Assembly (NCBI RefSeq): GCF_000247815.1 | Contig: NC_021674.1 | Coordinates: 78,203,343 to 78,267,342, forward strand | Reading direction: 5' to 3' | Source of the DNA: Ficedula albicollis | Taxonomy: Eukaryota > Chordata > Aves > Passeriformes > Muscicapidae | Length of the DNA: 64,000 nucleotides | Shown here: positions 37,953 to 50,001 of the stretch, piece after piece | Layout: each line of letters begins with the position of its first letter | How positions within the stretch are numbered: position 1 is the stretch's first letter | Notes under the pieces: generated by a model | Told to the model about the DNA's origin: nothing | Database searches by the model: none | The model's input: the letters and a program-made list of their open reading frames with translations, nothing else | Position numbers and translations under genes: made by a program

Positions 37953-40900
37953 TCTTGTATTTTGTTTCAAAATCTGAATAAGTGCAAGGTCCTGAAACAA
38001 TTTTTGTTTAGCAATTCATTTTAACTGCTATACCTTTTCTATAAGTATGTATCTATACAGTGGTTCTTTACAGTCTCTTCTGTTTAATCATACCTGGAGA
38101 ATTTTGCACGTATTCTTTTTGGATAACATTGCAATTTTAATTCACCTTCATCTTCATCGTCATCTTCTTTAGATCAAGAACTATAACTAATAGAACTGCT
38201 ATTTTTCATTGTGTCTCTTCAAAGACCATGAAAGAAGTCAAAGAGTTTTAGTTTAGCTGTGAAAAGCCATAGCCCAGATTAGACTGCAACTAGGTCTCAC
38301 TCTCTGAGGGGCTAACTAGAAAAAAAAATGATGCCAATATTTTAATCTGATAGAGAAAGGCATATAGAAGTGAGATGATAAAAGTATTCATTGGATCTAT
38401 TTAACGTAAACAAAAATTTCACTTAACAGTGGTAGACTTTACTCCTTAAAAGCTTCACTTTTGGAGGGGTCAGAATGACAGCTTCAACTGTGACACCCTT
38501 ATTTTTCTGAATGTGCCACAGATTTGAGCTATTTTGTTGTATTTCTAATAATGCCATCATTTATTATTAAGATTTTGAAGGCATGGCAAGGTTATGCAAT
38601 GCTTTGAAGGACCATTAATAGTTGGGAATTCTTTTACAGCACTTTAGAATTCTTTAGACCTAACTAGCACATTTCATGCAGCCAAACATGTTAGTGATAA
38701 AATATAGTCAGGACCCAAATGAATAAATGAATAATTGCTTTTGCAGAATAAAAGCAGTTTCTGACTCTGCAGACATTGGCTTTGATAAATACAGCTGCCA
38801 CCTAGGATAAAGCTGATATTGCCTTTCAATGTGTGGCCTTATTAAACAGAGATCTTGCTATAGGTCTTACTATAGCATGTGGGACATATTTGATTAGTTA
38901 CCAGAATCACTCAGGGTGCATTGGTTTTCATTTCTTTAGAGGTATGGGCTGGGAGCTATTTTTTTCACAATAACCTACTGATTTCAAATTGCTATTTCAC
39001 ATACATTGTTCATTAACATTTCATATCTTCATTGATAAGGGAGATAAAAACCTCCCTGGTCTAGTAATTGCCTATAGAGTTTAATGCCTTCAGATGAAAG
39101 AATCCAATACTCTGAGCAGATTAGAAGCTCTTTTAAAGATTTGGGATTAGTAGGGCTCCATAAATGATCTGAACCTAAGGTTAGTTCTACAAAGGGGCTT
39201 CATGCTAGACTTTGCAATGTAAGCCTCTGGGTTTCTGGCACTGAAGGTGGCATCCAGACTCTGCATTAGATGCTTTTGTTGCTTTAGGGATATGTGAAGA
39301 AAGTTTGGTGCTTTACCCTAGAAGTCATAAGAACCAGAACAGTGAGCTAAAAAGCTCCTGAAAGCTGGCAAGTGCAAAAGGCTGTAAATGAGTGTTTGGT
39401 TGCACTACCCAAGCAAAGGAGAACTTTCTGGATGACTTTCTTGGCCCTAGCCCAAAACCTTCCACGGCAGACTTCCTTCCTCGCTTCTTTTACAGTCGGG
39501 GAAGAAGAATGTAGTAGAAGTTGGGGAAGTAGTGACTGCTCCTTTTGTACAATTAACAGCTGGATAGCACCAGCAAATACCCTGAACAGAGGCAGCCTGA
39601 GTTTGATTTCCCACTCTGCTAATGAATTTTCAAACATGCTTTCTCCATCTTGCTGAAAATTGTTCCAGTTAAACCATTAGACTCAAATGGCTTATGAAGG
39701 CACTACATTCTGTGTACTACCTGACCTTGTAAAGAATACAGGAGTGGTCAGTGCATATCTCACAGGACTAGGACAGTTGGATAATAGCTGAGGTCCAACT
39801 ACCAGAATAGGTGATGCTACCAGCAAATTTGGCCATAAATATTTGGCTGTTATGGGAGAAGGTTGCAAGGGTATCAGCTACCACAGTAGTTCTCTTATCA
39901 ACAAAAGGGAATGCTATCTCTTGCTTAGCACAGAGGTAGCCAACTACTCTGCTGTGCTATTTATATGCCTGTTTTCCCCTTTCTTCACTCTCTTCAACAC
40001 CTTACTGTTTCATTAAGCCAGTTGATTCATCATTTGAGAGTGGAGAAGTACAGCTCAGTGAGCACCCAGACAGTTTAATTTAATTTTCTCAGGTTTTTAG
40101 ATGGGGGCTCAATTTGATGTGACCCCTAGAAATTGAACTCAGCCCTTGCTGTTGCTAATCAAATCCTGGCAGTCTGTTACATCAGTTAGAAGAATTCCAA
40201 ATTGTAGTATCACATTAGTTTGTTAGAAAAGTTTATTTTGTTAGAGCTGACATGATAATGAACCTTCGCTTTATCCATTTCAGCAGATAGAAAATTTGAT
40301 CTTGGATATAAACAACTCTGTAGTGAGGAGTGAAAAAAATTGCTCTACTTCTTTATTTACTTATAACAAGGTAGTTTCAGTACAATAAGGACAAAACTTG
40401 GAACATCTAACTTTCAGGCATTAGGAGTTTGTCTTAACTTTCTATTTTTGGGGTTTTTTTTTTATTTATTTTGTTTTATAGTACTATTTTGCCCTTAAAA
40501 AGTTAGATTTTTTTCTTTTTTTTTTCTTATCCAGGTATGATTATCAATTCCTGTGTGGAAAAGCCTTCATTTCAATCATTTGGATAAAAAGATGGTGGGT
40601 TATCCCTTATGACTTTGTCTAAGTATTCTGCTGCATTCATTAGGGTATGCATAATTTTGACTCCAACAACTGCAAAGTAAAGATTTTATAGGAAAGTAAA
40701 GTTCAGGTCCTCAGCAGGGAAGAATTTGTGATGAAAATGAAAACAAGTTGATGCCAAATTAAAGAGCTGTACACTTCAAACAGAGATAAAATTTACTCTC
40801 AAATGCATATATTTAACCCAAGAAACTAATATCTCACAAAGTCACAGACATTATTTATGTTGTGGATAAGAGTTTATCACATAATATTTCTTGAAATATT

Positions 40901-41293
40901 TGTTATTGATTTTAAAGATGTTTAGCTTTGTGGACAGAGTCAATACAACATCAATTAATCATCAAGTAGAAGTCTGGGAAAGTAAAAATTTTGTCCTGCC
41001 TTTCCAACTGGTTGTCTGCTCTTTCACCTTTTCTCAATTGGCAAAATATACTTTAAGGATTTCATTTTTCTCTGAACTGTGAATCTGCAGCCCAAGGCAA
41101 GAACCAACAAATGCATGGTCAAATCCAGTCTAGCAAGTCCTATTTTCTTTGATAATGGCAACTTTGATCTGCCCAAGAAACCTATTTGGGGAAATGTTCC
41201 ATGGAATTCTCACTGGCGCTTAAATTGATTAAGCCAAAAATAGAAACAGAAAAACTCTGCATTTCCAAAATACTCGTGGTGAGACAGAAATAT
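37953..41293. other. Unique sequence, no gene seen
   Basis: About 3.3 kb. Around 39,347-39,656 frames of about 95 codons are open on both strands over the same bases, with no recognised domain and no splice context. T-rich runs occur near 40,440-40,530. Nothing else supportable. Confidence 0.5.
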
Positions 41294-41761
41294 TCACTTG
41301 CAGCCCAGAAGGCCAAACATATCCTGGGCTGTGTCAAAAGAAGCCTTGCCAGCAGGTCAAAGGGGGATGATTTCCCCCCTCCATTCTGCTCTCAAGAGAG
41401 CCCAGCTGGAGTGTTGCATCCAGGTCTGGGGTCCTCGGCACAAGAAGGACACAGATCTGCTGGAGTGACTCCAGAGGGGCCATGAAGGTGAGCAGGGGGC
41501 TGGAGCACCTCTCCTACGAACACAGGCTCAGAGCTGAGTTGCTCAATCTGGAGAAAAGAGCTCCAAGGTTACTTTATAGCAGCCTTCCAATACCTAAAGG
41601 GGTGCTACAAGGAGGCTGGAGAGGGGATTTTAATGAGTGACTTTTGACAAGGGCCTGTGGTGTTAGAACAAAAGAGATTCAGCATTAAACTGGAAAAGAT
41701 TAGGTTTAGATTATGTTTTAGGAAGAAATTCTTTTAGGAGGTGGGCTGCATTGGAACTTGT
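41294..41761 (+). mobile_element. CR1-type LINE fragment, ORF2 C-terminus into 3' region
   Basis: The plus strand matches CR1 in order: a cttgcagcccagaaggccaa block encoding a peptide of the type AAQKAKHILGCVKRSLASRS (end of the reverse-transcriptase ORF2), then ggagtgttgcatccaggtct, a block containing ggagcacctctcctacgaac, an agagctgagttgctcaatc block, and finally attaggtttagattatg and aggaagaaattcttt. The reading frame is broken by frameshifts after the first 20 or so conserved residues. The 5' end is truncated and the last part of the 3' region is missing. It is an inactive fossil of a family that dominates bird genomes. Confidence 0.9.
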
Positions 41762-44700
41762 CACAAACAGACATGCACACATGCACACATGACTGTGACT
41801 GCCTTTTTCCAGCCAAAGCTGACAGCTTGTTATGTACTTTCTCCCACAGTGCTCTCCTACCGGAGTCTGTGTTTGATTTAGTGCCAGCAAGGCAGAAGGT
41901 GAGAGACATTCACATCGGCAGGCCCCAGTACTCACTGCAGTCTGCTGGTATCGAGCTATTTGCAGCCTCCTCTGCCTTTCTCACTTCCAGTTCAATGGTT
42001 AGCAACCTATTCTATAACATCTATCATCTGAGAACAAACCATTTCACTTTATACACTGATTTGGGTCATGAGAGAAGCCTCACATCAAACCTTACCAAGG
42101 GAGGTGGTAACTTTCTCCAGGGACAGGAGAGCTCACTGTCTAAGGTTCTAGATTACACATCTCAGGAGTTTGCAGTCAAGTGCTATGACAGTCATGTAAT
42201 AAATTTTCAACTTCTGCTGAGAATTCCAAGTATTTTTTAAAAAGGAGAACAAAAATACAGGTTTCTTCTAAAGAAGATTGCACGTCTCCGCCTTCTTACC
42301 ACATTTTTAAAACCTCATATCTTTGTACATAATTCTGACAAGAGGGTATCTGTTAAAATTTTGTGCTCCAGTTAGAAAATCAGTCTCTAATATTACCCAA
42401 ACCACTCCACGTTAATCACATGTGTAGAATGTTACACATTTATTCATTCATTTTTTATATTGTATTGTTTTTTTAAACCTGGAAAATATACTAAAGCCAT
42501 TCTATGACAGCACAGTGAGATATATAGTTTGTGCAGCCTCATTTTTCAATCAATGAGAATTAAGACTAGAACTCTCAACCTGTTTAAAATGCATAGAAAT
42601 TGTGAATACCTTGTTTCTAGGCTGATGCTGCACTTTAATGTCCATGCAACATATATTCAACAAAGTGTTTTAGTTCTCAGATCAAATTATCTGGATGAGA
42701 TTGGAGCTCAATTGCCCTTGTGTCATAAGACAAACACAGGACTATTTTTCACAGCTCTCTAAAAAAGACTCTATGTGAATAACAAATCAGTTGCACAAAG
42801 ACAATCCACTACAGAATTTATCAGAAATTTTAAAATCCAAAAATTAATTCCATCTTAGACTCTACAATTTTGAGAAAGGGCTATTAATGACAAAAAGGAA
42901 TGGAAAAATAATTTAACTTGCACGAGTAGAATGCATTTTTATGTTCAGAATTCCTCTGTTTCTCTAGGAAATTACAGTACACCATTTTCAGCCAATAGAA
43001 TAGCCCAGCATTTCATCAATGGGATGAATACACTAAAACAGCACCCATGTAGCATCAGTAATTTTATATAAATAATTTTGCATTCCCAAATCCGTTTTGA
43101 TGCTTACAGTTTTTAAGCATCTCTGATTGCTAGAAAGACCTACAGCAGTGTTTTCAGGCTCTTTTACTTTCTTTTTAAATAGGAATTTATTTCTGAAATA
43201 GCTTCATTATATTGGACTGATGCTCATATTGAAATATATATTCCACAATTTCTGGACATAAATGCTAGTAGAATTTCATTTAAATATTGGTTGTTTATTG
43301 CACAGAGTAGACTCTTTCTTTCACTGTGAAAATAGAACATTTTTGGTTAGTATCTGATAACAGTATCAAAAGACCTATTAATTTTGAAGTCAATATTATT
43401 TTAAAGAAAAAAATCAAGTCAAATTGTCAGTTAGGCCAAATTTTCAAAGCTCCGCTGACTGCAAGAATATCACTTGATCTCTACTAGCTGTGATTCCTTC
43501 AGGAAATGCACTTTTTTTAAAATAGATGTAACACAGAGATGTAGCATAGAGCAATATTTAGGTGCTTAACTTTCAGTTTTCAGAGTTACATTAATATGAC
43601 ATTAATATGATTCAAGCCTATATAAACCTGAGCTATCAAATGGCTTCTTGTATTGACTTCATGTGTTGTAAAGAGCTAAATCTGTTGGGACATGGCACTG
43701 TTTCAAACCAATCTTGCCTAACAATTATCCAATTGGTAGATTGACATTGGCTGGTCTTGACATTTTCACTAGGCTTCAGTGAGAAGGTTTTCAGAGCTCA
43801 GTTTGCATTTCTAAAATTATTTCTTAGAAGGTAATACAAATTAATTATTTTGTCTCTCATGCAATCTAAGGCCTTTGTGTGAAGCAATTTTCTTGACATA
43901 AAAGAAGGTTAGGAAGAAACAGGCAACTCTATTTGAATTGACAGTGATGACACAATGTGCTTCCTGGTTCCTTCAGGGGGTTGATAAGTCTGCTTCAGAA
44001 GAACAGAAAATTTGTCAGACTAACTAGCCATCTTCTCAGTATCCATATTATTTCTGATAGTAGGCAAAAATAGACCCTTAGGAAAGACTATTCAAACATT
44101 TCAAGGATTATAGTGAATGTCCTCCAGAATTTTCTGCCAGCCTCCAGGAAATGCAGTACTTTAGGATTTCTTCAGCTGAAGAGAAAATAGTCTTCATCTC
44201 ATGAGAATATAATGTTGCAACCTGCCTCTGAGGCAGGGCAAGTGACATTCCTGTTAATAAATCCCTTGGGGTGAATTAGAGTGAAATGGCACTGAATGAC
44301 TTGTGTGTGTGTGTGTGAGGCAGATTTATTTTAAAACTACTAAATTGCAACAGAAAGTAGATACATGACCATTTTGGTTCTTTTCTATAAAACTGCAAAA
44401 ATAATAAAGAAAATTAATAAGAAAAGTAATGAAAGAGATGGAAGAAACAAGAGAGGATAGTGGAAAGATATCACCACCCATGGATAGGGCAACAAGACTT
44501 GATCGTTGCAACTTTGATGTCTGTGGTTGAAATAATTGTGACAGTCTTGATCCATTGGGAGTGGGGACAAAGACAGATGGTCCTCAGGTTATATACATTC
44601 CAATCAGCATGGAAACACCTCAATTCCCCCCCTACCCCAGAGAGGGAATTCTTCACATCCAATGCAACACAGTGAGGAGTGCACAGTTTTCTGCTGGAGA

Positions 44701-45026
44701 GCTCCCAGTCAGAGTGACAGGGTGCTTTGGTGACTCTGGGGATATGACCACTGTTTGTCCCTGCTTCTCGCAGTGGTACAGCTGTGTCTTATGATGACAA
44801 GGAGGAGTCAGCATCACAAAAAATGTGAGATATGCTTTTTACTGGCCATTCCCTTTGGCTGGTTTGAAAGGCAATATTTTTCCAAATGTCGTGGATACAA
44901 TCAACCACAGGGCAGCATAGATTGACTGTGGTTAGGTTGCTGCACAAAATTTTGTTTTCTGAGGAGCTTGGTTTTTGCATCCACACTGCCTATACTAAAA
45001 ATTTTTGCAGTTGAACTACATTGTGT
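41762..45026. other. Unique sequence, no gene seen
   Basis: About 3.3 kb. A 160-codon plus-strand frame (41,758-42,240) begins in the end of the CR1 and runs into flanking sequence, with no recognisable domain. A short (TG)8 tract lies at 44,302-44,317. Around 44,460-44,790 several overlapping frames of 60-80 codons lie on both strands in slightly GC-richer DNA, without motif or splice signals. No gene is called. Confidence 0.5.
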
Positions 45027-45250
45027 GTGAAGGATGAGGTATCACATTTTGTTTAGTAGGTCACTCTACTTTGTCTGAGAGGTCATATCACCACAAGCAA
45101 CTCTATTACGTGAAGGATGAGGTATCACATTTTGTTTAGTACGTCACTCTACTTTGTCTGCGAGGTCATATCACCACAAGCAACTCTATTAGTTAGTAGG
45201 TCACTCTACTTTGTCTGAGAGGTCATATCACCACAAGCAACTCTATTACA
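45027..45250 (+). repeat. Tandem array, 2.7 copies of an 83-bp unit
   Basis: Copy 1 is 45,027-45,109, copy 2 is 45,110-45,192, and a partial copy 3 is about 45,193-45,250. Copies 1 and 2 start gtgaaggatgaggtatcac. Copy 3 begins inside the unit at gttagtagg. Copy 2 has private changes (agtacgtcac and ctgcgagg). Copy 3 shares the copy 1 bases (agtaggtcac and ctgagagg), so again the outer copies agree against the middle one. Confidence 0.94.
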
Positions 45251-46304
45251 ACATTCTTCTAGTTCCCTAGGCTGAGTATTCTGCATATATTTGATCCTCT
45301 TTGTCAAGGAAACAACTCTGTGAGTTTGGTTTCCTTGGTCACCTTCCACTGATCCATCTCCATTTCTTCCATATTTCTCAGCTGTGGGGGATCAGAACTA
45401 TTCAGTGTGCAGGATATGGAAAAACTCTAGGTTTATGCAATTAGTGATATTTCATGGTTTGTTCCTTACGCCTTTCCCAGTAGCTCATAACAATTTTCTT
45501 TCTCTCACTACTGCTGAAAATTGAGCTAACATTTCTATAGAACAGTCTAGTTCTAAAGTTCATGAGGTATGCAGAATTTATGATTGTTTGTTACCCTGTT
45601 CATTAACTTAAATCTGTCTACATTGAATTTTATTTACTGTTTCCTGTTTACCTTCTATTACTTCTATGCTGATACCAGTGATGTTTCTCTGTAGAGTCTA
45701 GTTAATAGTCTCAGCTGTTCAAGGTAGAAATGCAGTTGGTGAGGAGAATGATAGCATAAAATGAAGACTGCTATATAATAAAGTTGACGTCTCATAAACA
45801 TGTCTGATTTTATTAAATAAAAACAGACAATATATACACATATCTGACCTGTTGATTATTTTACTATTCCTCTGGCCTCCTGTTTCCGTTTCTTTTCAAT
45901 ATCCAGAAATATCATAAGTGCAAAATAAAGATTTAAAAGTGATGTTTCATGTTTCAAATTAATTTAAGTCTGGGAAATAGGTGTTCTTCACAACACTGCC
46001 AGTCTTGGACATTCATTCTACAGTTTCATAGATTTACTGAGAAGTTACATCTGGGTTAATTTTTCCTGTGTGTGAAATCTCATTTCTCTGGCTCAGAGCT
46101 TATGTGTAGAGATTATCAAATGTCAAATGCAAATGTAAAATGGATCCACGCTGTACAAAATAGTCTTTTAGAGATATTGAGCTGACTATTCCCTTTAAAT
46201 GTTAATGAAACTGTGGTAATTACTGAAATACCAAACCAGCCTAAGAGCTGGAGATCACAGCTGTAGCCCGTTGCTAATAAATTACTGGCACATGCACTGT
46301 CTTG
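45251..46304. other. Unique AT-rich sequence, no gene seen
   Basis: About 1 kb with no recognised coding region, repeat family or RNA gene. Confidence 0.5.
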
Positions 46305-47002
46305 GCAGAAAGAGTCGTACATGAACTTATTCAGCATGCCTCCTTTTAAAGTAAGGTATGGAGACAGAGTCCAAAGAGCACAGCCAGAAAACTGAGGGAC
46401 TTTTTTGTTTTACTAAAGAAGTATAAATCTTACCCCCAACCAGGCTGCCCATCTTCCCATCTGTGTGTCTCCCTCCCTCCTTTTTTTCACAAAGACATAG
46501 AATCAGAATTATAACCTAAAAACTATTGAACATACAGTGAAATAAGGCAAGCATCTCTAAAACTTTTTTAAAAAATAAAGATCCACTTAATTCACTTGTT
46601 ATATTCTAATCTAAAATTTTTGGTTATGCTTGCTTTTTCTCAGTTGTTTTTTCGCAGAAAGAGTCGTACATGAACTTATTCAGCATGCCTCCTTTTAAAG
46701 TAAGGTATGGAGACAGAGTCCAAAGAGCACAGCCAGAAAACTGAGGGACTTTTTTGTTTTACTAAAGAAGTATAAATCTTACCCCCAACCAGGCTGCCCA
46801 TCTTCCCATCTGTGTGTCTCCCTCCCTTCTTTTTTTCACAAAGACATAGAATCAGAATTATAACCTAAAAACTATTGAACATACAGTGAAATAAGGCAAG
46901 CATCTCTAAAACTTTTTTAAAAAATAAAGATCCACTTAATTCACTTGTTATATTCTAATCTAAAATTTTTGGTTATGCTTGCTTTTTCTCAGTTGTTTTT
47001 TC
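46305..47002 (+). repeat. Tandem duplication, 2 x 349 bp
   Basis: Copy 1 is 46,305-46,653 and copy 2 is 46,654-47,002, each beginning gcagaaagagtcgtacatg and ending ctcagttgttttttc. I see only one substitution (ccctcctttt against cccttctttt). Copy 2 runs straight into an 18-T run (47,003-47,020), a place where short-read assemblies often break, whereas copy 1 joins copy 2 exactly where that T-run would begin. Confidence 0.96.
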
Positions 47003-47020
47003 TTTTTTTTTTTTTTTTTT
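47003..47020 (+). repeat. Poly-T run (18 T)
   Basis: A homopolymer of 18 T immediately follows the second copy of the 349-bp duplication. The run is absent, cut short after six T and one C, at the end of the first copy. Confidence 0.85.
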
Positions 47021-47380
47021 AAGCAGTAAAATTAACTGTGTACAAAAGTAGACAGGCGGAATGGAAGGAAAGTGAGTTGAATAATGGGGAAAAGGGTGGC
47101 ACCGCTGCATTTTTGTCTGTGATATTTTTTCAGCCAGCAAGCCTGTAGCACAGATGCAGTGAAAAGGAAAATAGAGTACTTGAATGGGGTAAGTAACCTC
47201 AAGACAAAAAATGTCTAAGGGCTATGCAAGCATAACTAGGCAGTAAAGAACCAGTGATATCTATACTAAGGAAGGCTGTTGACACCTTGATTCTTTGATC
47301 TGTGAACTGTGTGACAGGCTTGCAAACGGATAGTTTATTATCTGGGAGGTGAATAGCAAAGTCCTACAGCGTTTCACAGG

Positions 47381-47801
47381 GTTAATACGTATAAAACAGC
47401 CATTTAGATGTGTGCACCAGGAGCAGAGCGTGGGAGGAGTTTGCTCCAGCATGCAAGGAAGTTGTACGTGCGCCTGTGCCTATATGCATGTCTCCGCTAA
47501 TGTGCTTGTGTGGAGCACTGCGCGGTACCCAGCCGCAGCATCCTCTGCGACTGGGGACATCCACACCCAAGCTGACCATGGAATTGCCAAATGCTTCTAA
47601 TTCACCTTACGATGATGCTGAACGTGGCCTAAGCCCGGTCGGACCTTGTTCTTGCTCTCGAGGAGGATGGCTATCGCTGCACTCCATTTCAATTCAGGAA
47701 TAAGCATCTCATGACGCCATGCTCCGCTGCATCGGAACTGTATGAGCAAGGCGGTTCTTGCGCAGAGAGGGAGAGACGGAGACAGGGAGAGACTTCACGG
47801 G
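47381..47801. promoter_or_regulatory. CpG-rich patch, candidate promoter and/or exon
   Basis: I count 22 CpG dinucleotides in about 420 bp, against very few in the surrounding kilobases, and G+C is clearly higher. Two alternative readings are visible. Plus strand: a TATAAAA box at 47,390-47,396, then an ATG at 47,578 in a strong start context (gctgaccATGG) opening a 41-codon frame. Minus strand: a polypyrimidine tract and CAG acceptor ending at 47,802, an ATG at 47,687-47,685 in a reasonable context, 25 open codons, and a consensus GTAAGG donor at 47,610-47,605, giving a 191-bp exon of mostly 5' untranslated sequence. The two readings compete. I recognise neither encoded peptide. It is the best candidate for a real gene element in the window. 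Confidence 0.35.
47611..47801 (-). other. Candidate minus-strand exon with start codon (unidentified gene)
   Basis: On the minus strand an acceptor-like tract (cttcttcttcttctcag) is followed by 191 bp ending exactly at a GTAAGG donor. No single frame is open through the whole exon, and two upstream ATGs lead to short frames. So it would have to be a 5' exon whose coding part is the last 77 bases (25 codons plus 2 bases) starting at the ATG at 47,687. The predicted N-terminus begins MECSDSHPPREQEQ and is Ser, Pro and Arg-rich with no signal peptide. I do not recognise it. The same bases also support a competing plus-strand reading. Transcript data would decide. Confidence 0.25.
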
Positions 47802-48248
47802 CTGAGAAGAAGAAGAAGAGATATCTGGTTTTTATGTCTCTGGGTTGATTTTTTTTATTTTCTTTAAGAAATCTGCGGCTCAAAGGTATTGGAGTAATAC
47901 TTCTGTAAGCCTTGTCTCAGCAGCAATAAATTTATCTGTATCAACAGCAGAGCCAGATAATTCTGTTGTTGTTCTTAGAGCAATCTGTAGTTTCATGGAT
48001 CACATAGGAAATCCCAATCTGTGTGTTACCTGACATTATATGAGCTTAGTCATTTAAGGCAAATAACTCATCTTTGAAAGGAGCTTGATTCTCACCTAAG
48101 CTTGTTGAAGGGGCAGTATTCCTCAGGTGCAGACACTCGATTTTTTTCTTTCAGTCATTTTTGAAAGTATGTTTGGCATGCAATTTACTATTGATGTGTG
48201 GTTACTTTTTCAGTTGTGTTTTGGTTTTTGTTGTTTTTTAAGAGGTGT
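47802..48248. other. Sequence downstream of the CpG patch
   Basis: Returns to AT-rich composition. An (AGA)n stretch at about 47,805-47,820 corresponds on the minus strand to the polypyrimidine tract described for the candidate exon. Nothing else recognised. Confidence 0.45.
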
Positions 48249-48400
48249 CTTTTTGTTGCAGGTAGGTAAATGTGAAATTTCAAGGTAGTGAGTACTGATT
48301 TTGGGATATCAAAATTCCTTGAAAGCTTTTTGTTGCAGGTAGGTAAATGTGAAATTTCAAGGTAGTGAGTACTGATTGTGGGATAGCAAAGTTCCTTGAA
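48249..48400 (+). repeat. Tandem duplication, 2 x about 76 bp
   Basis: Copy 1 is 48,249-48,325 and copy 2 is 48,326-about 48,400, each with ttttgttgcaggtaggtaaa. About four differences (gattttggga against gattgtggga, gatatcaaaatt against gatagcaaagtt) make this pair more diverged than most in the window, so it may be genuine. Confidence 0.92.
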
Positions 48401-49889
48401 ATCATATTGTTATGCGATAAGTATAGACAGGCTACCTGGATTTTTTCATCTTTACTCCAAATCCATGTAACTCTGGAACAGTCAAAAGAGAGTCATGGAA
48501 ATATTTGGAAATAAAAGTGACCAGAGTGTTGCTCAGATAAAAGAAAATTAGCATTATAAAGCATTAGGGACTTGTTATTTTCAGATTATATTATCTCTGT
48601 AGTAAAAATAATAAAGAGTAAATTGACATGAACACTTACAACTGTATACAAATACATTTTGTAAGGAAAAATACATTTACAATGGAAGTCGGGGAAAAAA
48701 GATCTTATACCTTGAGTGTATGATCATAAAACTATGAAATACTCAAACTTACATTATTGAAATTGGTGATTAAAAATTGAAATAACAAACAAAAAAAGAT
48801 AGAACAACAATCTGCTTGCCTGATATGGTAATTGGATAATAAGATATATTCTACTGCAAATCAATTTTCTCATTCAAGTTTAGAAGTACAATATAGCTCT
48901 GGCAAAGTAGCATCTTTACGGTCCTATGGATTGACATCACAAAGCCGTAGCCTTCTTTTGAAATCTATGGAACTGTGATAAATCTTCATGGCTCTGTATT
49001 CTAAAAGGAAAAAGGATTAAAGAAAGATTTTCAAGAGTGGCATATTACCTCCTCTACATTATTTGGAGATGAAAGGATTGCATTATGGCGGACTAGCAGT
49101 TATCAGTTTTTCATGGGATTAGTAATTAAATAGAATTTTTAGCAATGGGGAAAGATTGTTACGGTTTAAAGATTTAAACAATGAAAAACTTTTTAAACCA
49201 CTAGAGCTTAAAGATGAAATTATAGCCTATGAGTATAGAATGTATAGAAAATCTTCCTTTAGGATATGTGATTTTTTTAATTGCATCCTTTATTAACAGA
49301 CAAAACCATAGAAAAATGACCATCTTAATAGAACTATCCCTGTTTCTTGATGAATAATGTCAAAGGAGTTTTAAAGGACAGTAACCGTTTTGCACAGATG
49401 CTTATTGAGATTTGTCTGAGTTGCCATTCTCTAAGAAGGCAGTCTATGATTATTACTGCTTTCTTATAGCTCCAGGAGTTTTTATTTGGAATCTTACCAA
49501 GGAAATTTTGGAAAAGTGTTCTTTTGGAGCTACAGAAGAAATTTAGACCCAATCAGGGACAGAGGCTTTTTGATGCAAAACAGCAAACCCAGCTTTGGGT
49601 TGCAAGGACAGGTGGAAGAAAATCTGTGCTGTTTCTTTGATGTTGTTTCATTGATAAAATGGCTAGGGCTGTCAGGGGTTCTCACTTGTTTGTTCTCTTG
49701 TTTTTTGAGTGGTCCTGGAAATATTTTGCAATGCAGGCTTTAGGGATCATTCTACCAGGTGACAGAAGCTACATGACTTTTGTGGATGTGAATGTTGATC
49801 CTGATTGTGTCATCCAGCAATGAGTTGCCCCATGCACTTGATTTCCAAAATGCAGTTCAGCTATGTATGAGTTCCTCATGTGTTCTTGG
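48401..49889. other. Unique AT-rich sequence, no gene seen
   Basis: About 1.5 kb. An 85-codon plus-strand frame (49,486-49,743) is aromatic-rich and unrecognised. No repeat or RNA gene. Confidence 0.5.
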
Positions 49890-50001
49890 ACCCTTACACT
49901 AAATTTTACGCTAATTTTCCTTCTTCTGATTTACTGAAGATAAACACCCTTACACTAAATTTTACGCTAATTTTCCTTCTCCTGGTTTACTGAAGATAAA
50001 A
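49890..50001 (+). repeat. Tandem duplication, 2 x 56 bp
   Basis: Copy 1 is 49,890-49,945 and copy 2 is 49,946-about 50,001, each starting acccttacactaaattttac. They differ at two transitions (cttcttctgattt against cttctcctggttt). Confidence 0.92.

Noticed and set aside
39347..39656. Opposed frames of about 95 codons as a gene
   Set aside because: Same reasoning: both strands are open over the same bases, there is no recognisable domain, and there is no acceptor/donor pair.
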